Source of the DNA: Clostridia bacterium
Lineage (GTDB): Bacteria > Bacillota > Clostridia > Oscillospirales > Acutalibacteraceae
DNA: 36,937 bases
NCBI GenBank assembly: GCA_017471765.1
Contig: JAFURT010000004.1
Location: 1 to 36,937 of the forward strand
Direction of reading: 5' to 3'
In this document: piece after piece, positions 6,632 through 13,875 of the stretch
How positions within the stretch are numbered: the stretch's first letter is position 1
Layout: each line of letters opens with the position of its first letter
The notes under the pieces: generated by a model
Told to the model about the DNA's origin: nothing
Databases searched by the model: none
Seen by the model: the letters and a program-made list of their open reading frames with translations, nothing else
Made by a program: the position numbers and the translations under genes

Positions 6632-8050
6632 TCAGGAGCCCTTCTTCTCCGCATTGTAGCGGCTGATAGGCTGCCTCCACAGTAATCTCCCCAACGCCTT
6701 GGCGTTGAAGGGAATGACCGGATACAGATAGCTGCCCCCCACGGCAGTACGGGTGGTGACCAGCACCAGCAGCATGATCCCCATGCCCAGCAGCAGCCCC
6801 CAACCGTGGAGCAACCAGGTGCACAGCAGAAACACCAGCCGAAACAGTTTGAAAGCGTAGGTCAGCTCGTGGCTGGGCTGAGTGAAGGAGGCGATGGCTA
6901 CAAAGGCCATATACGCCAGCAGCTCCGAAGCAAACAGCCCGGCCTGCACCGCAAACTCGCCGAAGACCAACGCCCCCACCAGGCTGAGAGCATTGCTCAG
7001 GGAGGTAGGCGTGTTCAGGGCGGCCAGCTTGATGGCGTCGATGAGTAGCTCCACCAAAAACAGCTGCACAACCAGCGGAATGTGACCCATCTCATCAATA
7101 CGGATAAATTCCAGTGCCGGGGGGATGTGCTCCGGATTCTGCATCAGCCAGTACCACACCGGAGTAAGAAATAGCGTGGCAAGAAAAATCAAGCTCCGCA
7201 CGAAGCGCAGATAGCTCCCCACGATGGGAGGAAAATAAAAATCGTTGGTATCTTGAGAAAAATCGAAAATCGAGGTGGGCAACAGCATGGCCGCCGGAGA
7301 ATTATCCACCAGCACTACGATCTGCCCCTCGGCAACGGAGGCGGCGGCGCTGTCAGGGCGCTCGGTATAGCGGATGCGAGGGAAGGGGTTGTACCACTGT
7401 CCCTTCAGCAAACATTCTGCTAAGCTCTCCTGCCCCATGGTCAGGGCGGGGATCGTTATGCTCTGTAAGCGTTTGCGGAGCTTCTTAAGATAGGCATTGT
7501 CCACCCGGTCTGCCATATAGCACAGGCACACGTCCGTAGAAGACAGCCGCCCCACCTTGATGATCTCAAAGGTGAGCATGGGGTCACGCAGGCGGCGGCG
7601 GATGAGGGCGGCGTTGAACACCAACGTCTCCACGAAGCCGTCCCTGGCCCCTCGTAGCACCCGGTCGCTCTCCGGCTCCTCCACACCACGCACCGGGTAG
7701 GTGCGTGTGTCGATGAGGATGACCCTGTCCATCCCCTCCACCACCAGCGCCAGTGCGCCGGACAGCACCTGGGTGACCATCGTGTCCATATCGGCGGTGT
7801 GATCCACCTCGATAAAGGTGACAAAACGGGCAATGAATTCCGTAGCGCTGTGCACATCGGCCACATCCTCCGGCGGAACACTGGCCAAAAACTGCAGCAT
7901 ACGCTCCAGCACCTCGTCCTTGGACAGGCCGTCCACAAAAAAGATGGTCGCCGGACGGTGCCCTACGGTGATCTGTCGGCTCATCAGGTCAAAGCTGGCG
8001 TCTACCCGCAACTTTTGCCCCAGCCGTTCCACCGTTTCTTGATAGGTCAT
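6632..8050 (-). CDS. spoVAF: GerA-family spore membrane protein, SpoVAF-like
   Basis: The 472-residue protein matches the GerA/SpoVAF family. It has a cytosolic N-terminal half with the family signatures RVILIDTRTYPVRG, VLRGARDGFVETLVFNAALIRRRLRDP and VGRLSSTDVCLCY. A C-terminal membrane half follows with about five hydrophobic segments (FVRSLIFLATLFLTPVWYWL through LLLGMGIMLLVLV). The wording of the RGARDGFVE block is closer to SpoVAF than to GerAA or GerBA as I recall them. SpoVAF works with the SpoVA dipicolinate channel in the spore inner membrane. No other spoVA or ger B/C genes are nearby. ATG 8050 is preceded by GGGGA held in a small hairpin. Confidence 0.8.
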   Translation of the reverse strand: MTYQETVERLGQKLRVDASFDLMSRQITVGHRPATIFFVDGLSKDEVLERMLQFLASVPPEDVADVHSATEFIARFVTFIEVDHTADMDTMVTQVLSGALALVVEGMDRVILIDTRTYPVRGVEEPESDRVLRGARDGFVETLVFNAALIRRRLRDPMLTFEIIKVGRLSSTDVCLCYMADRVDNAYLKKLRKRLQSITIPALTMGQESLAECLLKGQWYNPFPRIRYTERPDSAAASVAEGQIVVLVDNSPAAMLLPTSIFDFSQDTNDFYFPPIVGSYLRFVRSLIFLATLFLTPVWYWLMQNPEHIPPALEFIRIDEMGHIPLVVQLFLVELLIDAIKLAALNTPTSLSNALSLVGALVFGEFAVQAGLFASELLAYMAFVAIASFTQPSHELTYAFKLFRLVFLLCTWLLHGWGLLLGMGIMLLVLVTTRTAVGGSYLYPVIPFNAKALGRLLWRQPISRYNAEKKGS

Positions 8051-8060
8051 AAGCACACTC

Positions 8061-8074
8061 TCCCCTTTCGGGGA
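8061..8074 (-). promoter_or_regulatory. Hairpin sequestering the ribosome site of the spoVAF-like gene
   Basis: In the mRNA the sequence UCCCC-GAAA-GGGGA forms a 5-bp stem closed by a GNRA tetraloop. Its 3' arm is the GGGGA that must serve as ribosome site for ATG 8050, ten nt downstream. Confidence 0.55.
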
Positions 8075-8100
8075 TAGTATGGGTATTTTGGCAGAAAATA

Positions 8101-8931
8101 TTATACCAGCCCGATAAAAGCCGCCAGGCTGCCCCGCTGACCGCCGGTGGCCCGATGGGACCAGAACACATCCGGGTGACACCGGGTGCACAGGTCAGTC
8201 ACTGTAATGTTCTCTGCCTTTACACCGGATTCCAGCATAAACCGGCGATTGACTGCCCACAGGTCGATGTGGACCTTGTCCCCACCCTTAGGGGTGTAGT
8301 ACTGTTCGTCAAAAAACGGTAATTTTGCAAACTCCGTGTACACCGGGGTGTCCACCTCAAAGCAGCACCGACCGATGGAGGGACCAATAGCGGCCAGGAT
8401 ATCCTCCCGGTGGCAACCGTAGTCAGCCACCATGCGTTCCACCGTCACTGCCGCCATGCCGGCCACCGTGCCACGCCACCCGGCATGAGAGGTAGCCACC
8501 ACCCGACGCACCGGGTCGGCAAAAAACAGCGGCACACAGTCGGCATACTGGGTGCACAGCACCACCCCCGGCTGGTCGGTAATAAGCCCATCCACGTCGG
8601 TATAGCCACGCTCCCGGGTCACCCCGCGGCCACAGTCGGCGGCGGTCACATTCACCACGTTCACAGTGTGGGTCTGGGCGGACACCACCACCTGCTCCGC
8701 TTCCACCCCGATAGCGGCACAAAACCGGCGGAAATTCTCCGTCACCGCCGCCGGGTCATCCCCACGGGTAAAGGAGAGATTCATCGACTGGAAAATCCCC
8801 TCGCTAACGCCGCCCAGCCGGGTGGAAAACCCGTGCCGTATACCGGCAAGCCGGTCAAATGCCGGGAAAGTGTAGTAAAGTAGTTCCCCTTGCCGGTGCG
8901 GAGTGAGGGTATTTGTGACGGGCAAAACCAT
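8101..8931 (-). CDS. pgeF: YfiH/PgeF-family peptidoglycan editing factor
   Basis: The 276-residue protein belongs to the YfiH (DUF152, formerly polyphenol-oxidase laccase) family. The metal-site residues are visible: His88 in SAQTHTV, Cys132 in YADCVPLFF and His149 in SHAGWRGTV. HGFSTRLGG near residue 33 is also diagnostic. In Escherichia coli the protein (PgeF) keeps non-canonical amino acids out of peptidoglycan precursors, and other members are reported as purine nucleoside phosphorylases/deaminases. ATG 8931 has AAAGGAG 8 nt upstream; the frame extends further up but into the promoter. It leads the minus-strand block with the spoVAF-like gene 50 nt behind. Confidence 0.9.
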   Translation of the reverse strand: MVLPVTNTLTPHRQGELLYYTFPAFDRLAGIRHGFSTRLGGVSEGIFQSMNLSFTRGDDPAAVTENFRRFCAAIGVEAEQVVVSAQTHTVNVVNVTAADCGRGVTRERGYTDVDGLITDQPGVVLCTQYADCVPLFFADPVRRVVATSHAGWRGTVAGMAAVTVERMVADYGCHREDILAAIGPSIGRCCFEVDTPVYTEFAKLPFFDEQYYTPKGGDKVHIDLWAVNRRFMLESGVKAENITVTDLCTRCHPDVFWSHRATGGQRGSLAAFIGLV

Positions 8932-8963
8932 AACGCTGTCTCCTTTCAGGATATAACAGGTAT

Positions 8964-8992
8964 AGTATACGAAATTTCCCGAGAAAGTGCAA
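8964..8992 (-). promoter_or_regulatory. Promoter of pgeF
   Basis: On the minus strand TTGCAC (8987-8992), a 17-nt spacer and TATACT (8964-8969) lie 33 nt before ATG 8931. It is back to back with the plus-strand promoter at 9030. Confidence 0.8.
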
Positions 8993-9029
8993 GAGAAAAA
9001 CGAAAATATGTTTGGTTTTTTAATAATGG

Positions 9030-9058
9030 TTGCATTTTTTAGCAAGGAGTGGTATACT
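9030..9058 (+). promoter_or_regulatory. Promoter of the structured leader RNA and LRR gene
   Basis: TTGCAT (9030-9035), a 17-nt spacer and TATACT (9053-9058) give a start near 9065. That is the first base of a long inverted repeat, so the RNA 5' end would be base-paired. Confidence 0.8.
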
Positions 9059-9064
9059 AATCAT

Positions 9065-9281
9065 GCCAAACTAACTGAATAGGTGTGAAATTGGGTGTAT
9101 TTTTCTTTTTAGGGATAAATGCGCTCTGTTTTGCAATCACTATTATTGTGAATTTGATAAAAATGCAAATTCCAACGATAATAGTGATGGGCGTATCACC
9201 CATTTCACATCGGTTAGTTTGGCGACTATCGGAGTTTGCGTTTTTTGTGCGTCTGCTTCGGTAGGCGCACTTTTTATTTTT
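9065..9281 (+). ncRNA. Candidate structured leader RNA or small RNA with terminator
   Basis: The predicted RNA is one long interrupted hairpin. GCCAAACTAAC (9065-9075) pairs perfectly with GTTAGTTTGGC (9213-9223). GTGTGAAATTGGGTG (9083-9097) pairs with CACCCATTTCACAT (9197-9210) with one bulge. ATGCGCTC (about 9119) can pair with GGGCGTAT (about 9189). TCACTATTAT (9137-9146) pairs with ATAATAGTGA (9178-9187). A large unpaired U-rich bulge lies on the 5' side (about 9098-9118). A TTCG-loop terminator hairpin (9247-9270) with a T run follows and ends just before the LRR ribosome site. I do not recognise a known riboswitch; a 6S-like RNA, an attenuator leader or a hairpin mobile element are alternatives. 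Confidence 0.6.
9247..9281 (+). terminator. Intrinsic terminator/attenuator ahead of the LRR gene
   Basis: GTGCGTCTGC-TTCG-GTAGGCGCAC (two G-T pairs) is followed by TTTTTATTTTT. It lies between the only visible promoter and the start codon at 9297, so expression of the LRR gene needs read-through. Confidence 0.85.
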
Positions 9282-9296
9282 AAGGAGGAAGAAACA

Positions 9297-10916
9297 ATGA
9301 AAAAGCAAGCACTATCTCTAATTCTATTCATAGCAATCCTTTTGGCATGTCTGCCAGTAAGCGGCTTGACCGCAGGAGATCGCATGGTTGTTGACAGCGG
9401 AACCACCGGTGACTGTTCTTGGGAGGAAACCGCCGTCTTAGATTACCAGTATGGGTGGAGAAACCATATTCTGACCATCTTCGGCAACGGAGCGATGGCG
9501 GACTACGGCGAGGAGCAAAAACCGTGGTCCGGCATGGTGGAGCAGATACACATTGAAAAAGGTGTCACCAAAATCGGATCCCATGCGTTTGCTGGTTTAT
9601 CTGAATTAGTTACGGTAAACATTCCCGATAGTGTAGTTGAGATGGGGGACAGTGCATTTAGTGATTGTTGCTCTCTCGCCTCGGTGACGATTCCAAATCA
9701 GGTTACGAACATCGGCCGTTCTACTTTTTCTTCTTGCTCTTCTCTCACCTCCATAACCATTCCGGACAGCGTGACGACCATAGGATTTTGGGCGTTCCGA
9801 GATTGTACCTCCCTTAAGACTGTACAGTTTGGTAATGGCTTAACGACTATTGACTCGGCGTTTACTGGATGTACATCACTCAACGCCATAGTTATCCCAA
9901 ACAGCGTGACGCTGATGGGTAGCCAAGTGTTTGAAGATTGCACCGCACTTACCTCTGTGACCCTCCCAAATGATTTGACAGAAATTTGGTCCGGTATGTT
10001 CCGCGGATGCACTTCACTCCGGTCGGTAACCCTCCCTACCAATGTAAAGAAAATCTGGTTTGGCACATTCGAAAACTGCAAAAGTCTGAAAGACGTATAC
10101 TACGGCGGTACAGAAAAGCAATGGCAAGAGGTTATCGTTGAGCAAGAAGCGAACGAGTGCTTGCAAAACGCGACCATCCACTACGCCCAAAACCCAACCA
10201 CCACCAAGCAGCCCACCACGACCACCACAACCACAAAAAAGCCTCCCGTGCCCGGCTCGACTATCACTGCGGCCAGCACAACCACCGACGCCGCAAGCGG
10301 AGCTACCTCCGCCACCGGTACGCCCACCACAGGGACGACCACCGCCCCCGAGAAGCTGGTGGTGCTGGTACAGACCGATTCTGCCACGGTGGAGGCGGCT
10401 CCTGATGCCTTCCCCAAGGAGGCGGTAGTGAAGCTGGAGGCGTTAGCGGCAGACGCCCTCTCTGCTCCCGTCAAAAACGCCCTGCAGAAGCTGGCGGAAA
10501 AATTCGTTGCCTACGAGATTACCGCCACCGTCAACGGTGCGGCAGTACAGCCCGACGGCACGGTGAAGGTCACCTTTACCATCCCTGCGGAGTACGATTT
10601 GGACAAGGTGGCGGTGCTGTACGTGTCTCCCGACGGCAAAACGGAGACCATCGCCTCCACCATCGACCGGGCAAGTGGCACGATTGTAGCCGAGCTGAGC
10701 CATTTCAGCACCTATGTAGTGGCAGAGCTGGACGAGGCGGTGGTCTCTACGACCACCACAACCAAAACGACCGCTATCACCGATGCCGACACGGAAACAC
10801 CGGATGATGACGCGGCACCCGGTGGCTTCCCGTGGGCGACCATCATCATCCTCGCCGCAGTGGTGATTGCCGGCGGTGTGGCGGCGTGGTATTTCCTCAT
10901 TTTCCGTAAAAAGTAA
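9297..10916 (+). CDS. BspA-type leucine-rich-repeat surface protein
   Basis: The 539-residue protein starts with a signal peptide (residues 1-26). About eight LRR_5/BspA repeats follow (roughly 88-285), each with an aFxxCtSL-xxvxiP-xxvtxI core. Then come a Thr-rich linker (TTTTTTTKKPP near 305), an Ala-rich beta-type domain (about 350-470), a second Thr run, a membrane helix (WATIIILAAVVIAGGVAAWYF, about 512-532) and a basic RKK tail. It is therefore exported and membrane-anchored at the C terminus. BspA-like repeats are common in adhesins and surface proteins of gut anaerobes; the ligand is unknown. ATG 9297 has AAGGAGG 8 nt upstream. The gene lies behind a structured leader and terminator. 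Confidence 0.88.
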   Translation: MKKQALSLILFIAILLACLPVSGLTAGDRMVVDSGTTGDCSWEETAVLDYQYGWRNHILTIFGNGAMADYGEEQKPWSGMVEQIHIEKGVTKIGSHAFAGLSELVTVNIPDSVVEMGDSAFSDCCSLASVTIPNQVTNIGRSTFSSCSSLTSITIPDSVTTIGFWAFRDCTSLKTVQFGNGLTTIDSAFTGCTSLNAIVIPNSVTLMGSQVFEDCTALTSVTLPNDLTEIWSGMFRGCTSLRSVTLPTNVKKIWFGTFENCKSLKDVYYGGTEKQWQEVIVEQEANECLQNATIHYAQNPTTTKQPTTTTTTTKKPPVPGSTITAASTTTDAASGATSATGTPTTGTTTAPEKLVVLVQTDSATVEAAPDAFPKEAVVKLEALAADALSAPVKNALQKLAEKFVAYEITATVNGAAVQPDGTVKVTFTIPAEYDLDKVAVLYVSPDGKTETIASTIDRASGTIVAELSHFSTYVVAELDEAVVSTTTTTKTTAITDADTETPDDDAAPGGFPWATIIILAAVVIAGGVAAWYFLIFRKK

Positions 10917-10930
10917 TGTCCCGTAACCCA

Positions 10931-10963
10931 AACGGCGGCCGAGAGTCCTCGGCCGCCGTTTTT
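10931..10963 (+). terminator. Intrinsic terminator of the LRR gene
   Basis: AACGGCGGCCGAG and CTCGGCCGCCGTT form a 13-bp stem with a 4-nt loop, followed by TTTA, 14 nt after the stop. Confidence 0.9.
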
Positions 10964-11047
10964 ACCGGGACGTCGTGAACGCCGTCCCCTACACGCTCTC
11001 TACCAACCGAAGCGCAAAGGAAATCCTGATAAAATCCGAATTTTCTC

Positions 11048-11076
11048 TTTACAAAAGCCCATAATTCCAGTATAAT
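11048..11076 (+). promoter_or_regulatory. Promoter of prfB
   Basis: TTTACA (11048-11053), a 17-nt spacer and consensus TATAAT (11071-11076), 34 nt before the start codon. Confidence 0.85.
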
Positions 11077-11110
11077 AGATGGGTAAATTTGAAAATTGGG
11101 AGATCATACC

Positions 11111-12247
11111 ATGCTGCAATACGAAGAACTGCGTTTAAAATTAGAGGGGATGCTACCGGCTATCGAAGACCTGGCCGATTCCATCGGCCTTAATCAGTTG
11201 CGCCGGGAGGCAGAGGAGTTGGACGCACAGGCGGCCGCCCCCGGCTTCTGGGATAACATGGAATTTGCCCAGAAGATCACCCAGAAGGCGGCGGCGGTCA
11301 AAGGCAAGATCGAGGCCTACGAGCGTCTGCAGGCGGACTACCAGGATACCTTGACCCTCATTGAGCTGGCGGACGAAGCAGAGGATCTCTCCCTGCTGGA
11401 TGAGTGCGTCGAGGGCGTAGACAAGGTGGCATCTGCTATGGAGACCCAGCGTCTGGCTACCCTGCTGTCCGGCGAGTACGATGCCAAGAACGCTATCCTC
11501 ACCTTCCACGCCGGTACCGGCGGCACCGAGGCCCAGGACTGGGCAGAGATGCTGTACCGCATGTACACCCGCTGGGCAGAACGCCACGGCTACAAGTACA
11601 ATATTCTGGACTACCAGGACGGCGATGAGGCCGGCCTGAAAAGCGCCTCTATTGAAATCCTGGGCGAGAACGCTTACGGCTATCTCAAGGGCGAGGCCGG
11701 TGTGCACCGTCTGGTGCGTATCTCTCCCTTTGATTCCTCCGGTCGGCGGCACACCTCCTTCTCCGCCCTGGAAGTCATCCCCGAAATCGACGAGGACACC
11801 GAGGTGGATATTCGCCCCGAGGACATCAAGATGGACGTGTTCCGCGCCTCCGGCGCCGGCGGTCAGCACATCAACAAGACTTCCTCGGCCGTCCGTCTGA
11901 CCCACATCCCCACCGGCATCGTGGTGGCCTGCCAGAACGAGCGTAGCCAGTTCCAGAACCGGGACAAGGCTATGGCCATGCTGAAATCCAAGCTGATTGA
12001 GATCAAGGAGCGTGAGCACCTGGATAAGCTGGACGATATCAAGGGCAACCAGGCACAGATCGCCTGGGGCAGTCAGATTCGCTCCTATGTATTCATGCCC
12101 TATACCCTGGCCAAGGACACCCGTACCGGCTTTGAGTCCGGTAACATCCAGGCGGTGATGGACGGCGAGATCGACGGCTTCATCAACGCCTATCTTCAGG
12201 CGCTGGCCAACGGCACGCTGGGCAAGGCTTCTGCCGCCGAGGACTAA
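11111..12247 (+). CDS. prfB: Peptide chain release factor 2
   Basis: The 378-residue protein is RF2. The stop-codon recognition motif SPF (residues 205-207) marks it as RF2 rather than RF1, so it should read UGA and UAA. The catalytic GGQ (250-252) sits in GAGGQHINKTSSAVRLTHIP. Length and the N-terminal helical domain (PGFWDN near residue 44) are normal. The coding frame is continuous from ATG 11111, with GGGAG upstream. The in-frame UGA with CUUUGA slippery site that many bacteria use for autoregulatory +1 frameshifting is absent; the protein runs straight through that region (SIGLNQLRREAEELD). It has its own promoter and terminator. Confidence 0.97.
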   Translation: MLQYEELRLKLEGMLPAIEDLADSIGLNQLRREAEELDAQAAAPGFWDNMEFAQKITQKAAAVKGKIEAYERLQADYQDTLTLIELADEAEDLSLLDECVEGVDKVASAMETQRLATLLSGEYDAKNAILTFHAGTGGTEAQDWAEMLYRMYTRWAERHGYKYNILDYQDGDEAGLKSASIEILGENAYGYLKGEAGVHRLVRISPFDSSGRRHTSFSALEVIPEIDEDTEVDIRPEDIKMDVFRASGAGGQHINKTSSAVRLTHIPTGIVVACQNERSQFQNRDKAMAMLKSKLIEIKEREHLDKLDDIKGNQAQIAWGSQIRSYVFMPYTLAKDTRTGFESGNIQAVMDGEIDGFINAYLQALANGTLGKASAAED

Positions 12248-12261
12248 TACTGCATAATCCG

Positions 12262-12300
12262 GTGAGCCGGTATCGGAAGGATACCGGCTCACTTCCCTTT
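12262..12300 (+). terminator. Intrinsic terminator of prfB
   Basis: GTGAGCCGGTATC (12262-12274) and GATACCGGCTCAC (12280-12292) form a 13-bp stem followed by TTCCCTTTT. Confidence 0.9.
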
Positions 12301-12335
12301 TCCTAAAAGTTTTTTTATTTTTTTGCATTTTCCTA

Positions 12336-12364
12336 TTGACATTTCCTGTGTTAGCGAGTATAAT
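12336..12364 (+). promoter_or_regulatory. Consensus promoter of tRNA-Arg
   Basis: TTGACA (12336-12341), a 17-nt spacer and TATAAT (12359-12364), 24 nt before the mature tRNA. It is a perfect match to the primary-sigma consensus. Confidence 0.92.
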
Positions 12365-12388
12365 ATCAAGCGTTGTGAACAACAGCAT

Positions 12389-12465
12389 GCGCTCGTAGCT
12401 CAGCCGGATAGAGTGTTTGACTACGAATCAAAAGGTCAGGGGTTCGAATCCCTTCGGGCGCGCCA
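12389..12465 (+). tRNA. tRNA-Arg (anticodon ACG)
   Basis: A 77-nt cloverleaf with acceptor GCGCTCG/CGGGCGC (one T-G pair), anticodon stem-loop TTTGA-CTACGAA-TCAAA giving ACG, T loop TTCGAAT and encoded CCA (12463-12465). A34 would need conversion to inosine by TadA to read CGU, CGC and CGA. Confidence 0.95.
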
Positions 12466-12504
12466 AAAAGCCTTGAAGCCACCAGGTTTCAAGGCTTTTA
12501 TTTT
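12466..12504 (+). terminator. Intrinsic terminator of tRNA-Arg
   Basis: AAAAGCCTTGAA and TTCAAGGCTTTT form a 12-bp stem around a 10-nt loop, followed by ATTTT. It starts directly after the CCA. Confidence 0.9.
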
Positions 12505-12548
12505 GCACTGTTCAACCAGAAAGGCATAAAATACAGGGGGGGACACAC

Positions 12549-13103
12549 ATGTTAGCGTTCTATTTAAGTTTACTGGATTCCGAAGAGGAAAAATCCAAAT
12601 TTACGCAGTTGTATAAAAAATACGGAAAATTGATGATGTGCATCGCCAACCAAAAACTGCATGATTCCTATCTGGCAGAGGACGCCGTGCACGATGCCTT
12701 TATTAAGCTCACCCGTTACATAAATACCATTGGAGAGGTGGATAGCTGTACAGCAAAACGCTTTGTCTGCATCGTTACCGAATGTGTAGCAACGGATATG
12801 CTACGCAAGGACAAGCACTATCCGAGGGACAACTACGAAGAACTGGAATCCACCATCGCCTATGAGGAGGATGCGTTGGACAGGATCGCTGTGCAAGAGC
12901 TGGCAGACATCATCGCTCATCTCCCGGAAACCTACCGGGTGGTGCTGGAGCTACGAGCTTATCACGCATTGGAGGAGAAGCAGATCGCAGACGTACTGGG
13001 GATCAGCTATGCGGCCACCAGAAAGCGGCTGGAACGGGCCAGGTCTCTCCTATCTCAAAAACTACGGGAGGAGGATGGTTACTGTGAGCAAAAATCTGTA
13101 TAA
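12549..13103 (+). CDS. ECF-type sigma-70 family RNA polymerase sigma factor
   Basis: The 184-residue protein has only sigma regions 2 and 4. Region 2 spans about residues 22-88 (MMCIANQKLHDSYLAEDAVHDAFIKLTRYI), and the region 4 helix-turn-helix spans about 115-170 (LPETYRVVLELRAYHALEEKQIADVLGISYAATRKRLERARSLL). This is the ECF arrangement, expected to direct polymerase to a small envelope- or stress-related regulon. ATG 12549 has GGGGGGA 7 nt upstream. The 3' end overlaps the DUF4367 gene, its likely anti-sigma partner. A weak possible promoter (TTGCAC, 18 nt, TAAAAT at 12503-12532) sits too close to the ribosome site to be convincing. Confidence 0.87.
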   Translation: MLAFYLSLLDSEEEKSKFTQLYKKYGKLMMCIANQKLHDSYLAEDAVHDAFIKLTRYINTIGEVDSCTAKRFVCIVTECVATDMLRKDKHYPRDNYEELESTIAYEEDALDRIAVQELADIIAHLPETYRVVLELRAYHALEEKQIADVLGISYAATRKRLERARSLLSQKLREEDGYCEQKSV

Positions 13104-13773
13104 GCACCCAAAACTGTACGAGGCGTTTGACCTCTACTGTCAGCAGTGGTGCAATGACCTCCCTACGGATGAGGAGCTGGAGGCGATTACCTTTTCCCCC
13201 TCCTTCGAGGAGAAGATGCGCCGGATTTTGCGGCGGCAAAAGTGCGGCTACTACGTGCTGTTCGGCACTGTGGGGCGGTGTGTAGCCTCGGTAGTGCTGT
13301 CACTTCTTGTGGGTATGACCATCACCACCTTCAGCGTCAAAGCACTGCGTGAGCCGGTGGTGCGGTTTATTACAGAGGTGTTTGAGAGCTTCACCAGCAT
13401 CCTGTTTGTCAACGATGAGCCGGCCGAATCGGAGATAGAGATGAACCCCGTCGTTCCCGCCTACATCCCGGAGGGATATGTGCTGGAGAGTGAGAACAAA
13501 ACGGGCATTTTGTATAGGGTTGTATACCATAATGCAGAGTTAGATGCTGACCTTGTTTTCACACAACGAAGTACCAAAAGCGGAAATTTGGGTACCAATA
13601 CCGAGGACGTTGAATATCACCCCGTCACTGTGAATGGACTAGAGGGGGTTGCATACACTCAAAATGATTCTACAGCCATTATATTTTCGCATAACAACTA
13701 TACATTTACAATAAAAGGGCCTCTTTCGGAGGAAGAACTACTGCACATCGCCGCCTCCATTCCGCTGGAATAA
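13075..13773 (+). CDS. DUF4367-type membrane protein, probable sigma-factor partner
   Basis: From ATG 13075 the protein has 232 residues: an acidic cytoplasmic head (1-57), one membrane helix (about 58-86), a linker, and an extracytoplasmic DUF4367-like domain that begins PAYIPEGYVLES and ends EELLHIAASIPLE. Single-pass proteins of this kind are routinely encoded after ECF sigma factors in Clostridia, and a role as anti-sigma factor or sensor is inferred from that. The ribosome site GGGAGGAGG (13066-13074) abuts ATG 13075, so GTG 13084, at a better spacing, may be the true start. The gene overlaps the sigma factor by 20-29 nt, implying coupled translation. Confidence 0.8.
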   Translation: MVTVSKNLYKHPKLYEAFDLYCQQWCNDLPTDEELEAITFSPSFEEKMRRILRRQKCGYYVLFGTVGRCVASVVLSLLVGMTITTFSVKALREPVVRFITEVFESFTSILFVNDEPAESEIEMNPVVPAYIPEGYVLESENKTGILYRVVYHNAELDADLVFTQRSTKSGNLGTNTEDVEYHPVTVNGLEGVAYTQNDSTAIIFSHNNYTFTIKGPLSEEELLHIAASIPLE

Positions 13774-13790
13774 AAAAATTTAAAAATTTT

Positions 13791-13820
13791 TGTCACAAAG
13801 CATCTCTTTCTGTCGTTATA
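13791..13820 (+). promoter_or_regulatory. Candidate ECF-sigma promoter
   Basis: TGTCACAAAG (13791-13800) and TGTCGTTATA (13811-13820) resemble the TGTCAC/TCGT two-box layout of ECF promoters, with 15 nt between TGTCAC and TCGTTA. It precedes the small secreted-protein gene and follows the sigma/DUF4367 pair. Confidence 0.45.
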
Positions 13821-13854
13821 TTGGGTAGGAGTGGTCAACACCGCCCCAATATAA
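13816..13854 (+). promoter_or_regulatory. 10-bp inverted repeat over the ECF-like promoter
   Basis: TTATATTGGG (13816-13825) and CCCAATATAA (13845-13854) are perfect inverted repeats with a 19-nt spacer. They start in the putative -10 box and end 21 nt before the start codon. This could be an operator, or a 5' hairpin in the transcript. Confidence 0.5.
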
Positions 13855-13875
13855 ACCGGAAAGGGATGTTTTGCT

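Noticed and set aside
11153-12388. Long minus-strand open frame opposite prfB (411 codons)
   Set aside because: Antisense to an intact RF2 gene; it runs across the prfB terminator and promoter signals.
12503-12532. Primary-sigma promoter for the sigma-factor gene (TTGCAC, 18 nt, TAAAAT)
   Set aside because: The predicted start would fall on the ribosome site, leaving too short a leader; kept only as a remote possibility.
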